DNA of 64,000 bases, taken from NCBI RefSeq assembly GCF_900452395.1, contig NZ_UGNV01000001.1:1823501-1887500 (forward strand), read 5' to 3'. The position numbers and the translations under genes are program-made. Within the stretch, counting starts at the first letter, position 1; every line of letters starts with the position of its first letter. Origin of the DNA: Legionella beliardensis (GTDB taxonomy: Bacteria > Pseudomonadota > Gammaproteobacteria > Legionellales > Legionellaceae). The notes beneath the pieces were generated by a model that had not been told where the DNA came from, did not search any database, and worked only from the letters and a program-made list of their open reading frames with translations. Positions 8,999 through 17,984 of the stretch are shown here, piece after piece.

Positions 8999-9819
8999 TA
9001 TTGTAGCATGGTAAAAGAACCTAATATGCCGTGAGCTGCAAGCTGCATTTTAAACGATTCGGTCATTTGCTTATTCGCAAAAGGGCCTACTTTTACAATA
9101 AAATGCTCTTGATGATTTTCAATAACAACAGGCGATGGCGTAAATTTAGTTAACTTTTTTTGCAGTGAGTTGGCTAAATCTTTCGATACAAATGCACCTG
9201 CTTGCACATAATAGCGAGCTAATGCTGATTTACCGGGAATAGTTAGTGCTTCTATTTCTACAGGGGCGGTACCATGTGGTAATAAACCTAGCTTTGTAGC
9301 AGCCGCATAAGATAAATCAATGACTCTGTCATGTCGGAAAGGGCCTCGGTCATTCACTTTTACAATAGCCTCGCGTCCATTACTTAAATTTTTCACTTTC
9401 ACATAAGTTGGCAGAGGCAGGGTTTTATGCGCAGCAGTCATCGCATACATATTATAATCTTCGCCACTTGAGGTACGTTGACTATGAAATTTAGTGCCAT
9501 ACCAAGATGCTATACCTCGTGTTTTATAACCACTCGCAGTCCTAAGTATGGAATAGGTTCGGCCTTCTATTTTATAAGATTCAGGATTTCCATAGCGACT
9601 TAAAGGTTCATAAGCAGGTTTAACATGTGGAAATCGAGTAGGTGGCGGTCCTGGAGGAGCGCCATCTTTACTCGTTGAAAATTTTGAAAATACGGCCTTT
9701 TTTGGCAGGGTATTTTTTTTGAATTTAGCTTGTTGCTTCGCTGCGGGTGCTTTCATCGCCCCAGGCTCATGATAGCAACCACTTACGGCTACCGCTAAAA
9801 TCAAAATTAACCAATTCAT
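8998..9819 (-). CDS. rlpA: RlpA-like septal lytic transglycosylase lipoprotein
   Basis: RlpA proteins are outer-membrane lipoproteins; in some species they cleave denuded glycan strands at the septum. The 273-residue product has a lipobox 'VAVSGC' with the lipidated Cys at about 15, a double-psi beta-barrel domain ('GIASWYGTKFHSQRTSSGE' to 'VNDRGPF', about 100-185) and a C-terminal SPOR domain (about 200-270). It is divergent from the D,D-carboxypeptidase gene, with about 130 bp between them. Confidence 0.92.
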   Translation of the reverse strand: MNWLILILAVAVSGCYHEPGAMKAPAAKQQAKFKKNTLPKKAVFSKFSTSKDGAPPGPPPTRFPHVKPAYEPLSRYGNPESYKIEGRTYSILRTASGYKTRGIASWYGTKFHSQRTSSGEDYNMYAMTAAHKTLPLPTYVKVKNLSNGREAIVKVNDRGPFRHDRVIDLSYAAATKLGLLPHGTAPVEIEALTIPGKSALARYYVQAGAFVSKDLANSLQKKLTKFTPSPVVIENHQEHFIVKVGPFANKQMTESFKMQLAAHGILGSFTMLQ

Positions 9820-9891
9820 AAGTGATACCCTTTAATTTTTTTCATTAATATATACAATGCCTCAGCTCAATAAAATACTTCTAATGGATCA

Positions 9892-9919
9892 TTGGATGGT
9901 AAGTTAAGGCTGTGATACT
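9892..9919 (+). promoter_or_regulatory. Candidate promoter for the D,D-carboxypeptidase gene
   Basis: TTGGAT at 9892-9897 and GATACT at 9914-9919 are 16 bp apart, and a TG precedes the -10 by one base (extended -10). Predicted transcription start is about 25 bases before ATG 9951. Confidence 0.35.
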
Positions 9920-9950
9920 ATGGCAGCATTTTGGAATAACGAGTATAAAA

Positions 9951-11162
9951 ATGAGGATCTTACATACTTCAATTAAATTAGCAATTGCCACATCATTGCT
10001 TTTCAATTCAACTAATTTTTATGCTACATCCTCTTTATCTAATGTACCAACCCCGCCTGCTGCTGTAACTAATAAACCGTTAATTATTCCATCACCTCCA
10101 GCTATAAACGCGCAATCCTTTATTCTTATTGATGTTAACAGTGGTAAAATTATTGCTGAAAAAAATAGTGAGCAAAAATTGCCTCCGGCAAGCTTAACTA
10201 AAATGATGACGCTTTATGTTATTTCTAATGCCCTGCGCAGTGAGCAAATCCATCTTAATGATGCCGTGCGCATAAGTCGCGATGCTTGGAAAACAGGCGG
10301 CTCACGAATGTTTGTCAAAGAAGGGCAAGAAGTTGCAATTGAAGAGTTACTTAAAGGAATTATTGTTGATTCCGGAAATGATGCGTGTGTGGCTATGGCA
10401 GAGCATCTAGGTGGCAGTGAGGCCGGCTTTGCCGAAATCATGAACCAACAAGCACAACAACTCGGCATGAAAGATAGCCACTTTACCGATAGCACAGGCT
10501 TACCTGATGAAAAGCTGTACACCACAGCTAAAGATTTAGCAATCCTAGGCAGAGCGCTTATTAATGATTTCCCACAATACTATCATTGGTATAAACAAAA
10601 ATGGTTTACTTTTAATGGCATTCGCCAACCAAATCGTAACCGTTTATTATGGCGAAACAGCCAAGTTGATGGTGTTAAAACAGGGCATACCAGTGAAGCT
10701 GGCTTCTGTTTAGTATCTTCAGCTAAACGCGACAATATGCGTCTGTTAGCTGTTGTGATGGGCTCACCTAGCGATTCAATTCGCGCCGATGATAGCGAGC
10801 GTTTATTAAATTATGGTTTTCGTTTTTATGAAACCCATGAATTATATAAGGCCAATCAAACGGTTACAGAATTACCAATTTACAAAGGCAAAAAAGATAA
10901 ATTTAATGTGGGATTATTACAAGATCAATCGATTACTATCCCAAATGGGCAGTATCAACGTTTAAGTATTAAAACTCAGATTCCACAAATTATTCAAGCT
11001 CCTATAAAAAAAGGCGATTCTGTAGGCAGTATTATTGTACGCTTTGATGATAAAGTCATTGAAACTTACCCCTTATATTCCTTAGAAGAAGTACCTGCTG
11101 GCGGTTTTTTTGCACGCTGCAAAGACTCTATCTATTTAATGTTTAAACGCTGGGTTGGCTGA
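9951..11162 (+). CDS. dacC: D-alanyl-D-alanine carboxypeptidase (PBP5/6 type)
   Basis: This periplasmic low-molecular-weight penicillin-binding protein trims the terminal D-Ala from pentapeptides. It has 403 residues from ATG 9951 ('MRILHTSIKL'), which gives a normal signal peptide; an upstream GTG at 9912 would bury it. The active-site motifs are SLTK (Ser81, Lys84), SGN (141-143) and KTG at about residue 240, followed by the PBP5-type beta domain and a C-terminal amphipathic anchor ('SIYLMFKRWVG'). It leads a chain with an aminotransferase, ybeD and lipB. The name could equally be dacA. Confidence 0.93.
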   Translation: MRILHTSIKLAIATSLLFNSTNFYATSSLSNVPTPPAAVTNKPLIIPSPPAINAQSFILIDVNSGKIIAEKNSEQKLPPASLTKMMTLYVISNALRSEQIHLNDAVRISRDAWKTGGSRMFVKEGQEVAIEELLKGIIVDSGNDACVAMAEHLGGSEAGFAEIMNQQAQQLGMKDSHFTDSTGLPDEKLYTTAKDLAILGRALINDFPQYYHWYKQKWFTFNGIRQPNRNRLLWRNSQVDGVKTGHTSEAGFCLVSSAKRDNMRLLAVVMGSPSDSIRADDSERLLNYGFRFYETHELYKANQTVTELPIYKGKKDKFNVGLLQDQSITIPNGQYQRLSIKTQIPQIIQAPIKKGDSVGSIIVRFDDKVIETYPLYSLEEVPAGGFFARCKDSIYLMFKRWVG

Positions 11163-11169
11163 GGTTTTA

Positions 11170-12015
11170 ATGAGTACTGTTGTCTTTTTAAATGGCGACT
11201 ATTGCCCTGCAAATGACGCAAAAATTTCTATTTTTGATCGCGGCATTCTGTTTGGAGACTCTATCTATGAAGTCATTCCTGTTTATAAGAGTAAACCCTT
11301 TTTTCTTGACTTACATCTTGACCGCTTGGAGTCAAACCTTAAAAAATTAAAAATTAATAAACCATCCTATGATTGGGTAGCAACACTTGATCAATTAATT
11401 CAATTAAATGGTGGCGGCAATTTGCAACTGTATGTTCAGATTACCCGGGGCAATCCTGGTATTCGCAAGCACGACATACCTTACGATATTAAACCGACCT
11501 GTTTTGCATTTACCTTGCATAACCCCTTCCCTACTATTGAAAATAAGCATCAAGGTTTGCATGCTAAGCTTGTTGAGGATTTACGCTGGCTAAGATGTGA
11601 TATTAAAACGACGTCCTTGTTAGGAAATATATTGCTTCATGAAGAAGCCTTATCTGCTGGCGCAGACGTGGCGCTACTAACGCGCCATGGTTTTCTTACA
11701 GAAGGCAGCGCGACTAATTTCTTTATTGTAGACAAACAAGGTGTGATTAAAACACCGCCACTCAGTAATCTTTGCCTACCAGGAATTACAAGGCATATTA
11801 CTATTGAATTAATTAGGCAGCTTAAGCTACCCTTTATAGAGGAACCTATTTCTGTTCAATCCCTTTTTAATGCGAAAGAGGTTTGGATTACCAGCACAAC
11901 AAAAGAAATTTTTCCTATTGCAAGTATCGATGGGATTCCTGTTGGCAGAAACGATGGCAGCTCTTATTGGGAGCAATTAAATCATGCGTATCAACTACTA
12001 ATCAAAAGGCTTTAA
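11170..12015 (+). CDS. dat: D-amino acid aminotransferase (PLP fold class IV)
   Basis: The 281-residue class IV PLP enzyme probably interconverts D-alanine and D-glutamate, fitting its place beside a D,D-carboxypeptidase; branched-chain or aminodeoxychorismate lyase activity cannot be excluded. It begins 'MSTVVFLNGDYCPANDAKIS'; 'DRGILFGDSIYE' is typical of the fold, the PLP Lys lies in 'CDIKTTSLLGNI', and 'EGSATNFFIV' is the cofactor-binding Glu region. ATG 11170 has GAGG 5 bases upstream; an in-frame TTG at 11155 overlaps the previous gene. Its stop overlaps the ybeD start (TAATG). Confidence 0.87.
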   Translation: MSTVVFLNGDYCPANDAKISIFDRGILFGDSIYEVIPVYKSKPFFLDLHLDRLESNLKKLKINKPSYDWVATLDQLIQLNGGGNLQLYVQITRGNPGIRKHDIPYDIKPTCFAFTLHNPFPTIENKHQGLHAKLVEDLRWLRCDIKTTSLLGNILLHEEALSAGADVALLTRHGFLTEGSATNFFIVDKQGVIKTPPLSNLCLPGITRHITIELIRQLKLPFIEEPISVQSLFNAKEVWITSTTKEIFPIASIDGIPVGRNDGSSYWEQLNHAYQLLIKRL

Positions 12016-12278
12016 TGACTGATAAACCACTTATTGAATTTCCTTGTGATTTTCCAATTAAAATTATTGGCACTTATTCTGTTACATTTAATCAAGATAT
12101 TACAGCGATTATTCTTAAGCATTTTCCTAAAACTGATGCTAGTAATATCAGTTATAAGCAAAGTGAACATGGGAATTATGCTGCTATTACAGCAACAGTC
12201 TATCCAACCTGCCAGCAAGAATTAGATGCTCTTTATCAAGAACTTACTCAATACCCTGGCATGAAGATGGTGTTGTGA
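12015..12278 (+). CDS. ybeD: YbeD/DUF493 family protein
   Basis: This 87-residue cytoplasmic protein has the DUF493 ferredoxin-like fold ('[17 protein letters not shown]' to '[11 protein letters not shown]'). ybeD conventionally lies between the D,D-carboxypeptidase gene and lipB, as here; an allosteric-type regulatory role has been suggested from structure but not proven. ATG 12015 overlaps the previous stop and its own stop overlaps the lipB start (TGATG), indicating translational coupling. Confidence 0.9.
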   Translation: MTDKPLIEFPCDFPIKIIGTYSVTFNQDITAIILKHFPKTDASNISYKQSEHGNYAAITATVYPTCQQELDALYQELTQYPGMKMVL

Positions 12279-12880
12279 TGATAATTCGTCAATTAGGTCA
12301 GCAAGATTATCTTTCTACTTGGGAGCAGATGAGGCAATTTACGCTAGATCGAACTCGTCAAACTCAAGATGAATGCTGGCTACTTGAACATCCTGCTGTT
12401 TATACTCAAGGCCAAGCCGGAAAAGCAGAACATATCATTAATCCTGGCCATATTCCTATTATCCAAACAGATAGAGGAGGTCAAGTTACCTATCATGGAC
12501 CCGGACAGTTAGTTGCTTATATATTAATCGATTTAAACCGCCGCAATCTTGGTATTAGAACCCTAGTACTTCAGCTAGAACAGCTCCTTATTTCCTTATT
12601 GGCTACGTATAACATTACCGCGCTTACTCGGGAAAAAGCCCCTGGGGTATATGTCCTAGATAAAAAGATAGCATCTATTGGGCTGCGCGTTAAAAATGGC
12701 TGCACCTATCATGGCATTGCTTTAAATGTAGATATGGATTTAACCCCTTTTGCTGGCATAAATCCTTGTGGTTTTGCTAAATTGCAAATGACTCAGATGC
12801 GCGATTATGTGCCCAATGTGGATTTTGCAGAGGTTAATACTAAATTAGCAGAACTGTTCTCTAGACACTTTAAAAATTAA
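12278..12880 (+). CDS. lipB: Octanoyl-[acyl-carrier-protein]:protein octanoyltransferase
   Basis: It moves the octanoyl group from acyl carrier protein to lipoyl domains, the first step of lipoate synthesis. In the 200-residue product the [12 protein letters not shown] motif spans 66-77, the catalytic Lys is 130 (KKIASIGL) and the catalytic Cys is 164 (INPCGF). The start may be ATG 12278 or GTG 12275, one codon earlier. lipA is not adjacent. Confidence 0.95.
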   Translation: MIIRQLGQQDYLSTWEQMRQFTLDRTRQTQDECWLLEHPAVYTQGQAGKAEHIINPGHIPIIQTDRGGQVTYHGPGQLVAYILIDLNRRNLGIRTLVLQLEQLLISLLATYNITALTREKAPGVYVLDKKIASIGLRVKNGCTYHGIALNVDMDLTPFAGINPCGFAKLQMTQMRDYVPNVDFAEVNTKLAELFSRHFKN

Positions 12881-12886
12881 CAGGCT

Positions 12887-14929
12887 ATGCAATTATTTTC
12901 GGAATATGTACAACCTATTACAATTTGGCTTGAGGCCCATCCCCATTGGGCATTGCTTTTTACTTTTTTAGTATCGTTTACTGAATCTCTAGCAATAGTT
13001 GGCAGCATTATTCCTGGCTCAGTGACCATGACTGCAATTGGCATATTAGCAGGCTCAGGCATTATGCGTATTGATCTTACGCTTTTAGCTGCTATTTTGG
13101 GCGCCGTAGGCGGCGATAGTTTTAGCTATTTATTAGGCTATACATTCAGAGATAGGTTACGGGATATTTGGCCTTTTAGCAAAAATCCAACGTGGCTTGC
13201 CTATGGACAAAATTATTTCCAGCGTCATGGTGGTAAAAGTGTTTTACTTGGCCGCTTTATTGGCCCGCTGCGCTCCCTTATTCCGCTCATTGCTGGCATG
13301 ATGCGTATGAGTCAATGGCAATTCCTTACTGCCAATGTTCTTTCAGCGATTGGCTGGGCACTATTATATGTTATGCCAGGAATCTTTATTGGCGCCGCCA
13401 GTAGCGAGTTATCACCCGAGATTGCTACGCGTTTGTTTATTGTTGTTTTAATTTTTCTTGCTGGATTATGGCTTATTACTGTTACGGTCAAATGGCTAGT
13501 CATTCAGCTTAATTATTTTTTGCGCATACAATTGCAGGATTTTTGGACTTGGTCAGGAAAGCACCCGCGCCTTGCCAAATTAATACAATTCTTAACACCG
13601 CCTGGCGAAAGCAAGCATTATCAAACTGCTTCTTTATGCCTTGTTTTTATTTTAAGTTTTTTTCTTTTTTGTCTATTGAGCTTTTTTGTCATTCAAGGAA
13701 TAGGCCATAAAACAATTAATGAACCTATTCATTTTTTTCTGCAAAGCTTAAAAACACATCCCTTTGATGTTTGTTTTATTAGTTTTAGCCAGTTTGTTAG
13801 CAATCTGAGCTTAATCTGCCTGTTTGCCTTTATTCTACTGATAGCTATTTATTTGCAAGATAGGCGTACCCTTACCTATTGGTTAAGCCTTAATTTCTCT
13901 TGCGTCGTTGTCTTAGCACTAACTCACTTTTTCATTGATAGCCCAAGACCTGTTGATCTCTTAGAAATTAAAGCAGGAAACTCTTATCCGGCAATACATT
14001 TAACCTTTGCAACAGCGCAATTTTTAGCAATTATTTTCTTTTTAAATAAGTATGGGAAATGTCGCTTCAACCAATTTTTAGCGGTGTTATTGCCTATTGT
14101 CTTACTTATTGCGGGTATTGCTTATATTTATTTAGGTGATAATTGGGTTACGGATATTTTAGGTGCTTATCTTGCAGGTTTGAGCATCAGCTTATTGCAT
14201 TGGCTTTTGTATAGGCGTCATGGCAACCCTCTCGAATACCAACCTTTTTTATCGCCTTTGTTATTTTTAATTCTTATGGCCAGCACTACTTTTTCTTTAT
14301 TTATTAATTATGAGACAGCAGTACGCTCTCACCAGGCCTTTTTAGCGCAATATGTTTTTACAGATGATCTTTGGTGGAATCAACAAAAGCCCTTGTTACC
14401 AATTTTTCGTACTAATCGCTTTGGTAAAAACATTAGTCTATTTAATATTCAATACGCAGGCAATTTAAGCCACCTGGAAGCAGCTTTATTAAACTCAGGT
14501 TGGCATAAAGAGAATGAGTCCTTTGTTAAATCATTAGTTAAGCGTATAAGCGGCGGTCACTCCTCATTAGATTCACCATTAATGGCTCAACTCTACTTAA
14601 ATAGAAAACCGGCACTTGTCATGACTTATCAACCTAATCCCAATGAGCCTGGTGTGATTTTACGTATGTGGCGCTCAAATTACCATTTAACCCACTTTCA
14701 GCAACCTATCTGGCTTGGATCAGCTAATTTATTTTCTTTAGCAAAAGTTAAAGCAAATCATAAAGACATTGCCATAAACTATGTTAGTTCTTCTGTGCCC
14801 CACTTCTTGCAAAGACGTAATATTATTCAAGTAAGATTCCCACGTAAATTACGTCGTGCGCCTTATTACGTAGAACCGGTAATTTTATTAATTAAAGAAA
14901 ATCCTTCGTTTAATGAAAAAAAGCACTAG
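12887..14929 (+). CDS. lssY: LssY-like DedA/PAP2/LssY-C membrane protein
   Basis: The 680-residue multi-pass inner-membrane protein fuses three parts: an N-terminal DedA/SNARE-associated domain (about 1-205, with 'GRFIGPLRSLIPLIAGMM'), a PAP2-like membrane domain (about 250-460) and a soluble LssY-type C-terminal domain (about 490-680). DedA proteins act in lipid carrier flipping and envelope homeostasis; PAP2 enzymes dephosphorylate lipids. The PAP2 motifs are eroded: the Lys before 'RP' is His, PSGH reads 'PAIH', and the last motif reads 'YLGDNWVTD' with Asn where the nucleophilic His is expected. The gene name follows the Legionella lss locus; transporter genes of that locus are not present here. 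Confidence 0.75.
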   Translation: MQLFSEYVQPITIWLEAHPHWALLFTFLVSFTESLAIVGSIIPGSVTMTAIGILAGSGIMRIDLTLLAAILGAVGGDSFSYLLGYTFRDRLRDIWPFSKNPTWLAYGQNYFQRHGGKSVLLGRFIGPLRSLIPLIAGMMRMSQWQFLTANVLSAIGWALLYVMPGIFIGAASSELSPEIATRLFIVVLIFLAGLWLITVTVKWLVIQLNYFLRIQLQDFWTWSGKHPRLAKLIQFLTPPGESKHYQTASLCLVFILSFFLFCLLSFFVIQGIGHKTINEPIHFFLQSLKTHPFDVCFISFSQFVSNLSLICLFAFILLIAIYLQDRRTLTYWLSLNFSCVVVLALTHFFIDSPRPVDLLEIKAGNSYPAIHLTFATAQFLAIIFFLNKYGKCRFNQFLAVLLPIVLLIAGIAYIYLGDNWVTDILGAYLAGLSISLLHWLLYRRHGNPLEYQPFLSPLLFLILMASTTFSLFINYETAVRSHQAFLAQYVFTDDLWWNQQKPLLPIFRTNRFGKNISLFNIQYAGNLSHLEAALLNSGWHKENESFVKSLVKRISGGHSSLDSPLMAQLYLNRKPALVMTYQPNPNEPGVILRMWRSNYHLTHFQQPIWLGSANLFSLAKVKANHKDIAINYVSSSVPHFLQRRNIIQVRFPRKLRRAPYYVEPVILLIKENPSFNEKKH

Positions 14930-15100
14930 AATTTTCTTTTTTTAATCATTAATCTAGTACTTAATATTTAAAAGTGAACTTGGAATAAAAGTAAATTGAT
15001 ATAAAAAATAATTATTATTTTTCATATCGCATTAAGTAAATAAATATGATTTAGCGAAGATACTGTTATTTACGAGTCAATGGCCAACAAGGAAATTACA

Positions 15101-15721
15101 ATGAATTATGTCAGAGATTTAATCCATATGATTCTGCCATTAGTCAGTTTGGCATTACTTATCATAGGCATTAAGAATAAATATAAAAACTATATTATCC
15201 TAGCTCTTTGGATAAATATCTTTGCTCTTATTATTAACTATCAATTAGCAGGCGGCGAGATACTCGGTTATTACTTTAATTACTTCCAAGCACTAATTTA
15301 CTCTATTAATCTTTTAGTGTTATTAGCTTGCATTAGCTATTTAGTTCTTAGTTTTAGCAGTGAAATAACACCTATCCGTTACCTAAATAGCTTTCTTGCA
15401 GCCGTTTCATCCATTGGGGTGGTGCTACTTCTTATTAATCTTTGGGTTAATGCTTGGTTTATAGAAAACAGGATGCCTGGCACGCCGGTTTTACAAGTAG
15501 CTGCATTTAAGCCGCTAGATTATTGTGCTTATCGTTATGTGTTTTACAAAGTGAATAACGATGGTACATTAAAATTTATGTGCCCTAATCATTACGGTCT
15601 AGTCCCCTCAGTAGGCACTTTAACCAAGGCCCCTGACTTTTTATTAAAGCAGTTACCTACTAATTTAAAAAATAAATTTCAGCATACGCAAATAAAACAT
15701 AAACCAAAGGTACTAGCCTAG
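15101..15721 (+). CDS. lssZ: LssZ-like multi-pass membrane protein
   Basis: The 206-residue protein has four hydrophobic segments (about 8-25, 32-50, 64-88 and 98-120), then a soluble C-terminal half with a few Cys and basic residues. No enzyme motif is visible. I call it LssZ-like mainly because it follows an LssY-like gene as in the Legionella lss locus; this is inference. ATG 15101 has AAGGA at 7 bases; an in-frame ATG at 15080 lacks a Shine-Dalgarno. Confidence 0.5.
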   Translation: MNYVRDLIHMILPLVSLALLIIGIKNKYKNYIILALWINIFALIINYQLAGGEILGYYFNYFQALIYSINLLVLLACISYLVLSFSSEITPIRYLNSFLAAVSSIGVVLLLINLWVNAWFIENRMPGTPVLQVAAFKPLDYCAYRYVFYKVNNDGTLKFMCPNHYGLVPSVGTLTKAPDFLLKQLPTNLKNKFQHTQIKHKPKVLA

Positions 15722-16045
15722 TATAGGCACTAGACAGCTTCCAGCTAGTACTCTGGTTTGCTGATGCTGGTTATTTCTTTCTTTAATATTTCAACGTATT
15801 ATATAGTCATTGAACTTGAAAATATGGGATTTTTGCTATCGCTTTTTGTACTGTTTAACTTAAAGATCAAGTTGCAAAAAAAATCAGTACTTTCAGGATG
15901 ATTGGGTATATACTAAAACTCATATTAAATTTGACACCTTAATGAAGTTTATTGTTTTGGGTAAATTCTATAAAGGTTAGGCATCGTAGTTACCGCAGAG
16001 CCTTTGCTAGATATTTGTTCTATTATTTAGTATTTTTTTGATACC
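15722..16045. other. Gene-free interval
   Basis: 324 bp with no supportable ORF. It holds a consensus-like TTGACA at 15931, but no good -10 at the right distance. AT-rich, otherwise unremarkable. Confidence 0.5.
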
Positions 16046-16777
16046 ATGCTGAAATTTTCATCGTCGCTTAATTTTACGCGTGCCTTACTCGTTTGCCTAC
16101 TAGCAAGTTTGAGTCATTTCGTTCTAGCTATGGCGCCTAAAGTAAATTGGGATAAAGCGGTTGATCATGCCATTATCCGGTATGGATTACGTACTGAGCC
16201 AGAAATGATTCGCTTTTTTAATAAAGCGCATGTAAATTATCCTCCTAAAGAAATTGCCTTACTTGCTTTCAAAAAAGAGAGAGAAATTGAGCTTTGGGCA
16301 AGAAATGATAAGCAAGCCTGGCATTTTATTCATAGCTATCCGCTAACTGCCTTTAGTGGCCGATTAGGCCCTAAATTAAAAGAAAGAGATGGACAAATTC
16401 CAGAAGGGATTTATCGTTTAGTCAATTTTAATCCCTTTAGTAGCATGCATTTATCAATGATGATTGATTATCCTAATCATTTTGATCGCTTGCAAGCCAG
16501 CAAAGATGGCCGGCGTAATTTAGGAAATAATATTTTTTTACATGGAAAAGCATTTTCAGTAGGCTGCTTAGCTGTTGGGGACTGGGCCATTGATCAATTA
16601 TTCTTATTAACAAGACGAGTTGGGCTAAATCAAGTAAAACTAATCATTGCACCTAACGATCTACGCAAGGCCAAGCCAGCCACCACTAACTTTGCCCAAC
16701 CGCGCTGGCTTCCGGAATTATATAAACAGATAAATACAGCCTTGATTGAATTTCCCAGCGCGAGAAAACTACTTTAA
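16046..16777 (+). CDS. YafK/DpaA-type L,D-transpeptidase-family protein
   Basis: The 243-residue exported protein has a signal peptide (about 1-28, 'CLLASLSHFVLA') and a YkuD-fold domain with His166 (LHGKAF) and Cys174 (SVGCLA), the YafK-type version of the catalytic motif. In E. coli the relative DpaA releases Braun lipoprotein from peptidoglycan, so a hydrolytic role is as likely as cross-linking. It stands alone, convergent with hpt. Confidence 0.82.
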   Translation: MLKFSSSLNFTRALLVCLLASLSHFVLAMAPKVNWDKAVDHAIIRYGLRTEPEMIRFFNKAHVNYPPKEIALLAFKKEREIELWARNDKQAWHFIHSYPLTAFSGRLGPKLKERDGQIPEGIYRLVNFNPFSSMHLSMMIDYPNHFDRLQASKDGRRNLGNNIFLHGKAFSVGCLAVGDWAIDQLFLLTRRVGLNQVKLIIAPNDLRKAKPATTNFAQPRWLPELYKQINTALIEFPSARKLL

Positions 16778-16931
16778 ATGACGCTCTAATCCTGCTTATA
16801 AACCAGAGAATGTAGCAAACGGGAGCAAGCTCAATTAAGCCAAGGGTAAGAGCTTCGTTGAGTATCAATTTTGCAAACAGCTATCTCTTAATCACATCTC
16901 ATCAAAAGACAGGTGCAAGTTTAGAGTATTG

Positions 16932-16964
16932 AACCTGGGTTTCACTTTGTTTCACCCAGGCTAC
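16932..16964 (+). repeat. Half copy of the palindromic module
   Basis: AACCTGGGTTTCACTTTGTT and the following CACCCAGGCTAC match the right half of the 62-bp module found at 55640 and 46988. Lying between convergent genes, it could fold as a hairpin (CCTGGGT/ACCCAGG) and help end hpt transcription. Confidence 0.65.
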
Positions 16965-16996
16965 ATTAATTAATTTAACTGACGTTTTGACTCTAA

Positions 16997-17557
16997 TTAT
17001 TCATGCTCTGGCGATACTACAAAAATACCAGGGGCATTCCGTAAGTATTCATTATAATCCATGCCATAACCAAAAATATAATGATCATCTACGTGCAAGC
17101 CGACAAAATCTGCATTTTTTAAGCCATTGGGAACACGCTTATGGTGTTTATCAACCAATACCGCACTGTACACATTAGTTGCGCCCATATCTTGTACATC
17201 TTTGATAATCGCAGCTAAGGTAAGCCCGCCATCAAGTATATCATCAACAACTAAAACAGTTCGATTAGCAAGGCTAAGGCTAGGTTTAACTTTCCAAATC
17301 AGCTCGCTTGCCTTGATATCACCTTTATAGCGAGTTGCGTGTACATAATCGACCTCTAATGGAAAATCTAGCCTGGGTAAAAGATTACCCATAGGGACTA
17401 AACCGCCTATCATGACACATAGAATAATAGGATTTTTATCATGAAGCTCTTGATGTATGTTAATTGCCATTCTATCGAGAGCCGCTTCTACCTCTTTCGT
17501 TGTATATAAACAAGTAGACTTTTCATATACTTCTTTAATCTTACTTGGAATTGACAT
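16997..17557 (-). CDS. hpt: Hypoxanthine(-guanine) phosphoribosyltransferase
   Basis: Purine salvage enzyme joining hypoxanthine (and perhaps guanine) to PRPP. The 186-residue protein has the PRPP-binding loop '[14 protein letters not shown]' (about 100-113) and the C-terminal purine-binding motif '[17 protein letters not shown]'. Monocistronic or leading; ATG 17557 gives the usual N-terminus. Confidence 0.93.
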   Translation of the reverse strand: MSIPSKIKEVYEKSTCLYTTKEVEAALDRMAINIHQELHDKNPIILCVMIGGLVPMGNLLPRLDFPLEVDYVHATRYKGDIKASELIWKVKPSLSLANRTVLVVDDILDGGLTLAAIIKDVQDMGATNVYSAVLVDKHHKRVPNGLKNADFVGLHVDDHYIFGYGMDYNEYLRNAPGIFVVSPEHE

Positions 17558-17584
17558 GGATTGACCTGCTTAATAAATAATTAG

Positions 17585-17908
17585 TTAACGCTTATCAGGC
17601 ACAGGAAACAAACTTATTTTGCTTTCATCGCCTTTTATTTTTTCTTTAACTTTTCCTACACCTTGTTTACTTACTTCGTCTATCCTATACACAAAATGCA
17701 TAGGAATAAAGGTTCGCTTTACATTGCTAAACTCAAGCTTTAAGCGCTCCTCTGAAGGATCTACCACTAAGGCTGTATTCTCACCAAATACAAATTCTTC
17801 TACTTCAAGAAAACCAAACATTTCGCTTTCACAAATCTTTCGCGCATAAATTTCATAAACCACATCTTGATTGGCAAAAATTAAACGGTATAAAGATTTT
17901 TTGGACAT
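17585..17908 (-). CDS. DUF1820 family protein
   Basis: The 107-residue soluble protein matches the DUF1820 pattern ('SLYRLIFANQDVVYEIYAR', 'FGFLEVEEFVFGE', 'IPMHFVYRIDEV'). The family is common in gammaproteobacteria; its function is unknown. It lies 27 bp upstream of hpt on the same strand and may be co-transcribed. Confidence 0.85.
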   Translation of the reverse strand: MSKKSLYRLIFANQDVVYEIYARKICESEMFGFLEVEEFVFGENTALVVDPSEERLKLEFSNVKRTFIPMHFVYRIDEVSKQGVGKVKEKIKGDESKISLFPVPDKR

Positions 17909-17984
17909 GCAATTTAACCGAAAATTAAATGGCTACATTATACAGAGAAAACTTTTTTTTCATACTACTGAATAAAGCTAATCC

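Noticed and set aside
15931-15974. Consensus TTGACA as promoter for the YafK-like gene
   Set aside because: The hexamer 17 bp downstream is GTTTTG, not a -10; TATAAA at 15969 is too far.
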